DNA from: Closterium sp. NIES-65
Taxonomy: Eukaryota > Streptophyta > Zygnematophyceae > Desmidiales > Closteriaceae
NCBI GenBank assembly: GCA_948144175.1
Contig: CANXME010000043.1
Span: forward strand, 1,611,501-1,675,500
Reading direction: 5' to 3'
Length of the DNA stretch: 64,000 bases
The notes beneath the pieces were generated by a model. It had not been told where the DNA came from. It made no database searches and saw only the letters and a program-made list of their open reading frames with translations. This document shows, one piece after another, positions 53,233-63,579 of this stretch. The position numbers and the translations under genes are program-made. Every line of letters starts with the position of its first letter. Position 1 is the stretch's first letter.

Positions 53233-56055
53233 TCAGTCCCACTGGAATGCTACGGGCATCTCCCCTTCACCCCTCATCCTCCCCTCGCCACTCATGTGGC
53301 GATCCAGATTCAGTTTGTACAGTAGAGCCTGGTGCTCGTACACACTTGTGCCTCTGCTCTCACCACGGGAAATGCCCTCCCCTGGGCCACCGGCAGCAGC
53401 AGCAGGAGCAGACTCACACGCCCAGATGCTGTCCCGTGCCAGTGCATACCCCCCTTGCACTCCCATAGAAGCACCTGCCTCAGGATCTGCATCAGGAGCA
53501 GCAGCAGTGGCAGTGGTAGCAGCTGCTGCAGTAGCAGCAGCAGCAGCATTAGCAAACTCACACGCCCAAGTGCCACCATGCGCCAGGGCATAGCCCTCGG
53601 GAACAGCTGGCAGTGTGAACGCGCTGCTCCGCCTCTGCATGCCACCAGCCACCACAGGCGCCCTGGAGCTTGGCTGTTGAGGCGTCTCTAAACCACGTGC
53701 ATGCGCAGGCGCTGTGAAGCTGTGGCCCAACAGCTGTTCCACAGGCCCACCAGCTTTGGGACGAGACACAGGGTCACACGACGCGGCTGCAAATGCTGAC
53801 TCTAGCAACTGTGGTGACCCTGGTGAGAGTAGCGACTGTAGCGATTGCGGCGATAGTGGTGACAGTGGTGATTTATCAGACCCGACATCAAACGAGGTAC
53901 ATTCCCCAGCATATGGGCCATACATGTGATAGCCTGGAATGGACACCCCCTCTTTCTCCTCTGCTCCACCTGCACTTCCCTCATCATTCCCCCCTGCAGT
54001 CTCTTTCCCTTCTGCCTCTGTCTCTTCTCGCTCTAGGCTGGGCCCCAGGCGAAGGGAGAGATCCACTGACCCACCCGCTGGGCTTCTGGCTGATCCCGGG
54101 TTTCTCGCAAGAGATGTGACTGTAGCGGGGCGGGCGGGCGGGCTGTTGCTTGGGTCGGGAGTGCCAGCAGCAGCGGATTGAGATGAAAGGCCAGCAGCAG
54201 CGGATTGAGATGAAAGGCCAGCAGCAGCAGGGGCTGAGGCTGTGTGTGGGCCCAGAGCCTCCAGAAGAAGGCTGACAGGGAGCACGTTGACAGCAGGGCG
54301 AGAGGGAGGGGGAGGGAGGGTAGCGGAGTGTAGCAGGCGTTCAATGCCCTCTCTGAATGCCTGTTGAAGGGCTAAGGGACTCTGCTGTGGTGAAATACGC
54401 TCTGCAGCATGTGCTTGCACGGCCTCCTCTTGCTGCTGCTGCTGCCGTCGTTGCTGCTCCTGCTGCTGCCGCCGCTGCTGCTGCCGCTGCAGCAACCGCT
54501 GCTGTAGCTGCTGTGGCTGCTCCTACCAGTCACGCGAGCCAATCTCGTGGTGCCACATGGAGGCGGTTCCTCGATTCCTCCGCTCACCAGCGCCACACTC
54601 CCCATTGCTTTTCAAGCAGATGGGCCAACCTCCCGCCCTTCCCTCGCTTCCCCTGCTTCCCTGCTGTCCCCCACTCCCCCCGCTTCCTTCACTTCCTCCC
54701 CGGCTTCGTTCCCCTGCCCCATCCCCCACGCCCATGATTTCCGCCAACAGTTGGCCATCCCAACTCTGTGCACCAGCTGCTGCTGCTACATCCGCCAAGA
54801 GATCCTGACCCTGGGGACTAGCACCACCACCACCACCAGCACCACCAGCACCACCAGCACCAGCACTCCGGGTGGCTCCCACCTCTGCCAGCAGTTGGCC
54901 ATCCCAACTCTGTGCTGCTGCTGCTGCTGCTACATCCGCTAGGAGATCCTGACCATGGGGACTAGCACCACCACCAGCACACCGTGTGGCTGCACTCCGG
55001 GTGGCTCGTACCTCCGCCAGAGCGGTGGGGACGGAGGGTCTATGACTAACCCACCATCGCTCCCACCTGCGCAAGCCACAGGCGCGCTGCACGTCCAACA
55101 ATGCAGCGGCGGATCCCTGGGAAAGCTGTGCGTGAGCCTCGCCTTGCTGGGTCCAGCAACGCCGGGGTCTAGGAAGGAGGCCGGTGCTGTTGCTGTGCGG
55201 TCTATTGTTGTTAGTAGAAGTGGGAATGAATGCCCTTTGGGGCGTCTCAGAGACAAGAGGCGCCATTTGAGGCAGCTGAGAGGCATGAGACGCCCTTTCG
55301 GGCAGCTGAGAGGCATGAGACGCCCTTTGAGGCAGCTCTGGAATCAAAGAGTTTCTTTGAGGCGCCCCAGAATGACCAGACGCCTCCATCAGCATGCAAG
55401 TCACTCTGCAGCTCTTGTGTCGCGGCTGAACCACCGGCTCTGACTCCCGCTGCCTCTTCCGTGGCTCCTCCGCCCACCGCCGCTGGGCGGTAGCGGGCAG
55501 CGGCCAGGTGAATGCGCTGCTGGAATCCGGTGCGATTCCGCCGCCGCTAGGAGTTGCTCCACGCATCATGGCTAGTAGGAGTCGTTCCGCGTTCATTGAG
55601 TCGTCGGGCCTGTGCGAAGAGCCGCTGGATGTGGCCGCGATGTCAACCCCCCTCGCCGCGGCGGCGCGTTCGTTTCTGAGGGGAAGGGATGATGCGCCAA
55701 CAGCGGCAGTTCCGCTCAAGCCGATGTGCTGCTGGCGCTGGACGCGCAGACCGCCGCGGCACGACGATGTATCATGTTGAACAAACAGAGGGTAAAACAG
55801 GAGCTTGTTCTCGATGAGAAAGCGGAGGTAATCGCCATCAGCGGCCGCCATCATTATGATCAGGTGCGGGGAGAAACGGGCAAAGGCGTTGCGGTTGCCG
55901 AGGGAGGCGAGGCGGAGCAACAGTTTTAAAGGAGAGAGGAGCAGGCCGGGCGGCTCGTCAGGCTCTGGCGGAATAATGGAATGCGTTTCACCTTCAAGGC
56001 GCTTGAAGCAACTAACAAAGGAGAGTGGATAAAGTCGAAGAACTAGACGAGGCAT
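53233..56055 (-). CDS. Hypothetical host protein, low-complexity, interrupted by one TAG
   Basis: I do not recognise the function. Two minus-strand ORFs in one frame (56055-54523 and 54495-53233) are separated by TAG at 54523-54525. A likely start is ATG 55854 (MMAAADGDYLRFLIENKLLF). The first part has four about 10-residue LPQRASHASQ-like repeats and two copies of a GQDLLADVAAAA...SWDGQLLAE block. After the TAG comes a Gln-rich tract (LQQRLLQRQQQ), then VDLSLRLGPSLE, an LxLxL pattern like plant EAR repression motifs, then Ser/Pro-rich and duplicated GYALA...WACE segments, ending TGA. The TAG may be a CAG to TAG mutation or lie in an unrecognised intron (GGTAGGAGC could be a donor). It is not transposon-like. 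Boundaries are uncertain. Confidence 0.45.
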
Positions 56056-56963
56056 GAGAGTGATTAGCGCTTCCGAAGCTTTATAAGCTGGCAGCTTGGG
56101 TACGGGATTACCTTAGGCTGGATCACGTCGAGGAGGGGTCCTCCTGACAGGATACCCCTAAGCTGGCAGGAATTAAACTCCAGCTTGGCTCCAGATTCGA
56201 GTCCAGTGTCAGTGCCAGCACTGTTGTTTCTCCAGCACATGTAGCACAGTGTGTTTCTTCCAGCGATTTCTGGCCGAAACAGACGGCAGCATGTGCCGCC
56301 AGCTACGCGCAGCTCGCGCGACGCGACAGCACCCAATCAAGCGCGCGGGTAGTGCGCTTCGTCTGTTCGGCAGCACTGGCAAGAAAGGCACGTGAGCGAA
56401 ATCGCGATCCTTTGTGTCATGTAACACTGACCATGTCACTTGAAATGGTAATGGCGGCATCGTGACAAGAAAATCGAGAGCTGCGAAACGAATGCCGCCC
56501 TGGCTACGTCAGCTAGTTCGCGACCGGCGACGCAGCGTACTGTTCCTACACGTGACAATCGCACATGGCAGGTTCCTATAATCTCGGCTTCCGATTGCTC
56601 GACCAAGATAACACGTTTTCCGCACAGGTCGCGAAGGTCTGTCGCCACAAACGAATGCCGTGGTCTCTTTGGAATGTATGCAAGCTGCGCGTCTGAAAAC
56701 CTAATACATCCAACTGGCGGCTGCTAACTCCCAATAAGCACCGAAGACGACAGCTGTTTTGCGTGAGGAAAATCTAGAATCGGTTAGGGACTATTGACGA
56801 TTCTATTCGAATCGAACGCTGAGTGCGGATTCGCTTTCTAGAAAGGGAAGGGGGGGGCGGGGGGGCGGGTTGTGGGCGGGGTTTGAAGGGATAACCCGGG
56901 ATTAGGGGGACTTGGGCTGGCAGTGATTGTCCGAGGTAACGGCGGAGCAGGGAATGGGGGAGA
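56056..56963. other. Intergenic, possible promoter side of the host ORF
   Basis: Moderate-GC sequence without a convincing ORF, tRNA or repeat. It may hold the promoter and 5' UTR of the minus-strand ORF. I cannot name a TATA box with confidence. A G-rich stretch is at 56846-56880. Confidence 0.4.
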
Positions 56964-57107
56964 GGAGGAGGAGGAGGAGGAGGAGGAGGAGGAGGAGGAG
57001 GAGGAGGAGGAGGAGGAGGAGGAGGAGGAGGAGGAGAAGGAGGAGGAGGAGGAGGAGGAGGAGGAGGAGGAGGAGGAGGAGGAGGAGGAGGAGGAGGAGG
57101 GGGGGGG
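56964..57107. repeat. (AGG)n microsatellite, about 135 bp, ending in a G-run
   Basis: Almost pure agg/gga trinucleotide from about 56964 to 57100 with one agaagg interruption near 57034, then a G-run to 57107 that abuts the Copia-J LTR. The poly-Glu, poly-Arg and poly-Ser ORFs here are trivial translations. Confidence 0.9.
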
Positions 57108-57239
57108 TGTGAAGAAAGGAACGTGAATGAAATGACTATGAATGAAGTGAGTACAAATAGGAAACCCTAGTTGGGTTGTACCCCCTATGGGATACCCCAC
57201 TATAGCCTACACAAATAAGTAAGCTATAATATTCTGACA
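57108..57239 (-). repeat. Copia-J 3' LTR (132 bp)
   Basis: Plus-strand start TGTGAAGAAAGGAACGTG, end ATATTCTGACA. Close to the inverted Copia-C LTR apart from its first 25 bp. Left flank is a G-run. Confidence 0.9.
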
Positions 57240-57451
57240 CACCCCCATAGGCAAAGTGGGGGAGAACAAGGGGTCACAAGACCAGTCAAGCAAAACAAAG
57301 CAAAGCTCAGGGTGGATCACAAAGTCACCACACATTCCGAGCACAAGTTCAAGGGCCACAAGGCCAGTTCACATGCAAGACCATATATAGAGATATACAA
57401 GAGTCAAGCAAGCAAGAGCAAGAGTATATATAGGTCAAGGTACAAGCAAGG

Positions 57452-60400
57452 TCAAGAAGTGAGCAAGTGAGGCAAGACAGGCACAAGGCCCAGCTGCGTG
57501 CAGCAACGCTGATGATCACAAGGCGCAAGTGCCTTGGTGAAGACATCAGCAGTGTTGGCCTCAGAGGCCACGTACGCAAGTCGCAACTGTCCACGCTGCT
57601 GTAGCTCACGAGCAAGAAAGTAGCGGAGAGCAATGTGCTTTGTCCTGTGCTCCAGTCGCTGCTCTCGACACAAGGCCAGCATGGCCTTGTTGTCTACGTA
57701 CAGGACTGGAGGAGAACGAGGCGGCTCTCCAAGGTCGGTCAACAGGTAGGTGAGCCAGCGTAACTCCTGTGCAGCCATAGCCCCGGCGTAGATCTCAGCC
57801 TCACAACTGGAGCCGAGAACAGAAGACGAGCGGGTAGCCCACCACGAAACAGAGCCGGAACCAAGGCTGAAGGTGTAACCCTGTGACGACCGCTGCGTAG
57901 CCTGGTCGTCAGCCCAAGAAGCGTCCGCGTGCCCAGTGAGGACCACTGGACTGCGCCCTCCAAGCACTAGCCCCATGCCCGACGTACTGCACAAGTAGCG
58001 CAACACCCTCTTCGCTGCAGCCATGTGCTCTGGTCGGTGTCTCCCAGGAGCAACACAGCGTGCGAGAATGCTAAGAGGGTATGCAAGGTCAGGTCGTGTG
58101 CAGGTCATCAGGTACATGAGGCAGCCAACAAGCTCTGCATACGGGCCACTCGACTCTACGGACTCATCCGAAGGCAGAGCTGAGAGCGAGTGGCGAGTAG
58201 GCAGAGGAGTGGCCTGAGGCGAGGAGTACGTGAAGCCGAAGCGCTGAAGGACCTGCTGCACCATGTGTGACTGAGTCAGGGTAATGGTGCGGCGTGCTCT
58301 GTCCCGGGTGATCTGCAAGCCAAGGTAGCTGCGCAGTTCACCCAGGTCAGTGCACGTGTGTCTCTTCTGCAGCTCGGACTTCGCGTAGGCGAGTCCAGCA
58401 GTGTCAGCTGTGGCAAAGACCAAGTCGTCGACGTACACGAGGATGTAGAACGGCGGCAGAGAGGTGTCGGTGCGCAGAAACAGCGACGGGTCGGCAGTAG
58501 AAGGAGCAAACCCAAGTGCCGCCAGCGTAGTCCTCAGTGTGTCATGCCACTCACGTGGCGCCTGGCGGAGACCGTAGACTGGACGCCGGAGACTCCACTG
58601 GGTACCAGGAGGGAAAGACCCAGTGAAGCCAGGTGGGCGACGCAGCCAGATCTCCTCGTGCAGGCTGCCCTGCAAGAAAGCTGTGCTGAAGTCGAGAGAG
58701 TGCAGCTCGTAGTCACGGTGAGCAGCAACGTGCAGCAGTACCCGAAGAGTGGTCATCTTCGGGGTGGGGGAGAAGGTCTGAAAGTAGTCAACCCCCTGCC
58801 GCTGACTGAAGCCACGAGCCACGTAACGCGCCTTGAAGACAGGCGGAGAACCCGGCGGCCGCTTCACCCAGAAGATCCACATGCCACTGACGATGTTCGC
58901 CCCAGGAGGGGGGACAGCGTCAACGTAGGTGCCTGTGGACTTCCAGGAAGCCATCTCTGCATCCATAGCTGCCTGTCACTGAGAGGAGTAGGGACCCTCT
59001 ATCGCCTCCGCGTAAGAGCGCGGAGTCGGGATGTCTAGTGCATCCGGGTCTCCCTCAGGGGCTAGCAGTACAGACGCGAGATGAGGTGAAGCGGCGGCCA
59101 GACACTGGAACTCCTCCTGCCTGTCCTCAAGGACGTCCGTGCCAAGGGCACACTCAACCCCGACGGACGGAGGACAGGCAGACTCAGACTCAGCGACAAG
59201 ACTAGCAGCGTAGTTTAGACGACAGCGCGCAGCAAAGTCGACGAGCTCAGTGACAAGGGCAGACGCAGCAGAAGACTCGAAAGAAGGGTCAGTGACAGCA
59301 GTAGCAAGGAGACGCGTGACAGTAGGACTGGCAGCACGAAGAGAGTCCGACTCCAGGTCGGCAAGAGCAGGAAGAGAGGAAGCAGGAGGAGAAGGCAAAG
59401 GGGCACGCAGGGGAGCAGTAGACGGACGCAGAGACATCCGGTGCGTGCCAGGGACAGGAGGAGGACGTTGACGCGAACCGCGACCACTAGCGCGCGTAGT
59501 ACGAACAGGCGACGCAGGACGAGACGCAGGCTCACGACGCTCAGTAAGACCTCCAGTCGGACCAGCGTAGGGAGAAGGAGCAGGCAAAGGGGAGGCAGGC
59601 TGTAGCTGTGACTATGACGAGACAGGCTGTGGACCCTCTAAGGGAGGAGGAGGAGGACCAGGAGAAGGTGTAAGACCAAGAACCTGCTGCAGGAGCGGAA
59701 CGAAGTACGGTCGGGGCCGCGCGGCGACGCCAGAAATAGCAGGGACAGCACCAGTACCCCCAGCAGGAGTACCCGCTCCATCAGCACCTCCAGCAGCACC
59801 TCCAGTAGCTCCAGAACCTCCAGCAGCACCACCAGGAGCACTGCCAGTCGGACCGTCAGCGGCAGTCTCAGCGCCAACACCCTCAGCAGCACCAGCTCCA
59901 GGAGAACCCTCAGACCCAGCAGCTCCAGCACCCACAGTACGAGCACCTCCGGGACGCTCGGCAGCAGTACCCTCTGCAGCCGAAGAACCTCCAGCACCAG
60001 CAGCACGCCTCCAGCGCCGGGCAAACCACTCACGCAGCTCCTGTGGGGAGAGTGGCTCTCGACGAGACGAAGCACCTCCAAGCGTAGCACCCCCAGTCTC
60101 AGCACCCCCAGGCTCAGCACCCTCAGGCCCAGCACCCCCAGGCTCAGCACCCCCAGGCTCAGCACCCCCAGGCCCAGCACCCCCAGGCTCAGCACCCCCA
60201 GACTCAGTACCCCCAGGCTCAGCACCTCCAGACTCCGCACCCCTAGGCTCAGCACCCCCAAGTGTAGCACCTCCAGGCTCAGCACCCCCAGGCTCAGCTC
60301 GCGCAGCAGCACGAGAGTCACCAGTGACCTCGACAGGCTCGACCGCGTCTACCTGGGACACACCTGAAGGGGCAGGACCCTGAGGGGGGAGGGGGTCGAC

Positions 60401-61590
60401 CGGGGGGGGACCTGGCACCAAGAAGAGCGAGGGCGGGGGGAGGGACGGAGTGCGGTAGGGGAAGAGGCGGTAGTAGGGTACCGACTCGTCGAACGTGACG
60501 TCCTGGGAGGACAGAACACGTCGAGAGGTGGGGTGGTAGAACTGCCACCCAGGGGCGTCGGGGGGGAACCCCAGGAAGACGCAGGGAGCAGCGCGAGGGG
60601 ACAGCTTGTCCGTAGACAAGTCGCGGACAAACGCCCGAGATCCCCAGACCCGGAACGCCGACGCATCGCCAACCTTCCCTGTCCACAGCAGGGCTGGGGA
60701 GGTCTCCGGCCTGGAGACCCTGGGGTGGAGGTTGATCTGATGCGCTGCGTACCTGACCGCAAACGGCCACAGAAAATGGGGGGCAGCCGCATGCATCATG
60801 GACGTACGAGCGACGTCCATGACCATGCCAATGCGGCGCTCTGCAATCCCATTTTGCTGCGGGGAGTCCGGAAGCGTGAAGGTCTGGCGGATGCCTCGCG
60901 CACGACAGTAGGCACGCAGAAGGCCAGAGGAGAACTCTCCGCCTCTGTCCGAGTGCAGACGCAACACAGGAAAGTCTGAGCCAAAGCTCTGCCTGAGCTG
61001 GAGACGAGCTGCGCGGATCCAGTCGATCAGCACCTCAGTGACATCACCCTTGCTGCGCAAGGGGAAGACTGTGGTGTAACGCGAGTAGTCGTCAACCACC
61101 AACAGGAAGTAGCGCTCGTGACCGAGTCCACGGACGCGGGCAGGGCCCCACACGTCCATGTGAAGCGTCTGCAACGGAGCCTCTGTCGGAGGAAACTGGG
61201 AGGAGTGAGGGGCAGCACGCTGGCGCCCCTCGACACAGGGGACACAGGCAGGGCCAGGGCCCTGAGGAAGGGGAGGTAGAGACCGGGGGAGACCAGACAC
61301 AAGAAGACGGGAGGCCATGCCTCTGAGCCGAAGCAGAGAGGGGTGGCCAAGGCGGTGGTGCCAGAGGAGGGTCTCGTGAGACAGACGGCGACACGAACAG
61401 GGGGCAGACTCAGGACCAGACCTGGACGCTGCAGCAAACACCTGACCAGACGAAGGGACTCTACCAGACTCAGCACCTGGAGGAGAAGCAGTGGTCAGTG
61501 TGTACAGGCTCGACCCTGGCTGACGTGTAAACGTAGCCAGGTGACGACCCGTGCTAGCCTCTGTGCAGTGCGTCACTCGCTGACGAGCAC
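57452..61590 (-). pseudogene. Copia-J pol, truncated, two stops
   Basis: One frame from 61590 leftward: HHCC finger, integrase core (MDVWG near 61160, SDRGGEF near 60950, NGIAERR), GGAEP linker (about 60070-60300), then TAG 59612-59614 replacing Gln, and TGA 58976-58978 replacing Trp of YSSQWQ. RT and RNase H then run open to HLLTS-TGA at 57452, with YVDD near 58430. Protease and gag are absent, so the copy is dead despite good sequence conservation. Confidence 0.92.
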
Positions 61591-62312
61591 TTGAAGGGGG
61601 AGGGGGAGGGGAGAACTTGAAGGGGGGAGCCGCCCAGATTGGATCAGTTCAGGTGGGACGAGAAACAATGGGGACAAAGCGGGGAGAACGGGGGAAGGTT
61701 TGTGTGGCTGCTGGGAAGAGGAAGGGGGGGAAGGGTGGGGGTGGGGGAGGATGCGATGCTGAAGAAGGGGAGAGGAAGAAGAGGGGGGGTGGGGGCGAGT
61801 GGTGCATCCTAGGTCCACTATATTGAGAGATGTCGAGTAAACGGAACATAGTACACCATGATTGTTTTAAACTGAATATATATAGTGTACGGAAAGTTAA
61901 TAATAAAAACAGTGACAAATCAGATTGAATATACTAGCATGCAAAGGAACTACACTAAACATTATTTGTTGGAGTATGAATGGAATCAACTTTGGCATTC
62001 CCGTAGGTGCAGCTGTACCGCATCCGTCACTATCGAAGCAGCACTAACAGCAATATCGGATCGGCCTGTATCAAGGGCAGGAAGGTCAACAGTCACTAAG
62101 TTCAACTGTCGCGACTGTTGACTATCTGGACCGACGACTCACCAGCCGAGAATGGCAAGAGGCGTAACCGCCTCTACGGTTATACAGACCGACTCGGTAA
62201 CAAGAAGAGCAATAGTCAGACTCACTGTAAACCTCATTGTAAAATCAATCTTGTCATTTACACCCACTATGCACAAGGTTCCTACCACAAGTCTTCCGCT
62301 ACCAAAACTCTC
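61591..62312. other. Unassigned DNA right of Copia-J
   Basis: 61591-61810 is G/A-rich on the plus strand, with acttgaagggggag twice at the junction. 61830-62312 is AT-rich with short hairpins and no supported ORF. The small ORFs have no recognisable domain. Confidence 0.45.
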
Positions 62313-62458
62313 TAAGAGCGTGTTCCTATGCGTCTTGTAAAGCGAACCTCTTATCAGGCTCACACTGGAAATTCCCCTAAACCCAAAATCCCTCGCCAGT
62401 TTTACCAGGCAAGTCTGATATGTGGTTTCTTTATATGAGGCGTAGGAACACGCTCTAA
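62313..62458. mobile_element. PIF/Harbinger (Tourist-like) MITE, 140 bp
   Basis: Terminal inverted repeats GAGCGTGTTCCTATGCGTC (62316 on) and GAGCGTGTTCCTACGCCTC (reverse complement of the end at 62455) are flanked by TAA on both sides (62313-62315 and 62456-62458). The 3-bp TAA site and GAGCGTGTT-type ends fit Tourist-like MITEs. Inverted similarity extends about 32 bp inward. No coding capacity. Confidence 0.82.
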
Positions 62459-62794
62459 GGCAATGTAAGAACCTCACTCTAACATTTTTTAACGTAATAC
62501 AGACAAACCTTAGCAAGTACGAAGGCGAAGAGGCACAAGTAATCCAAGGTTCAAAGTCAGGGGCGATTGAAGATGGTTACTAGCATAAACATATTCGAAA
62601 TGTAAAAAGCGGGAACAATTTTAAACCAAGTTTCCTCGTCGCACAGTTGCGATGAATCGGCAATCACAGAATGCATCCATGTTAGTATATGGCTAGATAG
62701 GACCTTTTGAATTCCATGTAATCATATAAGAACCGTTGAAACGTCTTGTTACAACTATTTTTATCATTTTGCATTACATTCAATCTGACATGTG
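62459..62794. other. AT-rich spacer
   Basis: No gene or repeat that I can support between the MITE and the TRIM. It ends with atgtg, the TRIM target site. Confidence 0.5.
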
Positions 62795-62933
62795 TGTCAG
62801 AGGTCCACTGGTGATCCCCGATTGATCCTAGGGAAGGGTTACAGGCACGTTGGTCTGGGGGTTTATGGGCGCACTGACCCACTACTTAAACAAGCCCTTT
62901 TATCCCAATGGTCTAGTGGTTGGGATTCTGACA
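62795..62933 (+). repeat. TRIM 5' LTR (139 bp)
   Basis: TGTCAGA...TCTGACA ends form a perfect 7-bp inverted repeat. Contains the A-box-like sequence near its 3' end. Confidence 0.93.
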
Positions 62934-63002
62934 TGGTATCAGAGCGAAGGTCTCGGGTTCGAATCCCGGTGTATGCACTTCGGGCATCCCAGTGCGGGGG
63001 GG

Positions 63003-63141
63003 TGTCAGAGGTCCACTGGTGATCCCCAATTGATCCTAGGGAAGGGTTACAGGCACGTTGGCCTGGGGGGATATGGGCGCACTGACCCGCTACTTAAACA
63101 AGCCCTTTTATCCCAATGGTCTAGTGGTTGGGATTCTGACA
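63003..63141 (+). repeat. TRIM 3' LTR (139 bp)
   Basis: Same ends as the 5' LTR with about five differences (for example ccgatt against ccaatt, ggtttatg against ggatatg). Followed by TSD atgtg. Confidence 0.93.
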
Positions 63142-63200
63142 ATGTGTCACAAATCAACACCTGAGATCAACCCTAAGCTGCATCTTGTCCAAGTGCCTTA

Positions 63201-63334
63201 TGTGTCATAAATAGTGTGTAGGAATGATTGAGTAGGATGCAAGGATAAGTACAAGTATTAGGTCTGACCCTAAAGTGTTCTACTCAGTAGAGACTATCCT
63301 ACTACAGGTTAGAGATATAAAACACAGTTTGACG
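63201..63334 (-). repeat. Copia-K 3' LTR (about 134 bp)
   Basis: Starts TGTGTCATAAATAG and ends TTTGACG, with terminal A changed to G. Located by analogy with the other LTRs and the adjacent polypurine tract. The left limit is less certain. Confidence 0.65.
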
Positions 63335-63579
63335 CACCCCCATCGGCAAAGTGGGCGATAAAAAGAACAACCAACAGTCACAAGACCAGTCAAGCAAGAA
63401 AACAAAGCAAAGCAAAGCTCGTGGTGGATCTCAATATCACAGTGTTGTCTGAGCACAAGCAAGCGGCCACAAGGCCAGTTCAAATGCAGAGTTATAAAGG
63501 CACAAGCAATACATTAATCACAATCTAGCAATAGTGAACATGCGGGTATAGATATATAAATAACAGTACAAAGGCAAAG

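Larger units (their letters stand above)
57108..61590 (-). mobile_element. Copia-J, 5'-truncated
   Basis: 3' LTR 57108-57239, 3' module to 57451, pol to 61590. Homology stops within the segment between protease and integrase (SARQRVTHC). Upstream protease, gag, leader and 5' LTR are missing, and 61591 onward is unrelated. The subfamily is that of A, C and F. Confidence 0.92.
62795..63141 (+). mobile_element. Complete TRIM retrotransposon, 347 bp
   Basis: Two 139-bp LTRs (62795-62933 and 63003-63141) begin TGTCAGAGGTCC and end GGATTCTGACA, and differ at about five positions. A 69-bp interior starts with PBS TGGTATCAGAGC (62934-62945, full match to the initiator Met-tRNA complement) and ends with polypurine GTGCGGGGGGG. 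A perfect 5-bp TSD atgtg lies at 62790-62794 and 63142-63146. There is no coding sequence, so it must be mobilised in trans. An A-box-like TGGTCTAGTGGTTGGG (62909-62924) and B-box GGTTCGAATCC (62956-62966) sit at tRNA-like spacing across the LTR/interior border. Confidence 0.93.

Noticed and set aside
56923..57126. Poly-Glu/poly-Arg protein
   Set aside because: Simple translation of an (AGG)n microsatellite.
62905..62977. A functional tRNA-Glu-like gene
   Set aside because: A and B boxes and T-arm fit, but the acceptor ends do not pair properly and the anticodon loop lacks the usual T33. The sequence is exactly the LTR end plus PBS of a TRIM with a perfect target duplication.
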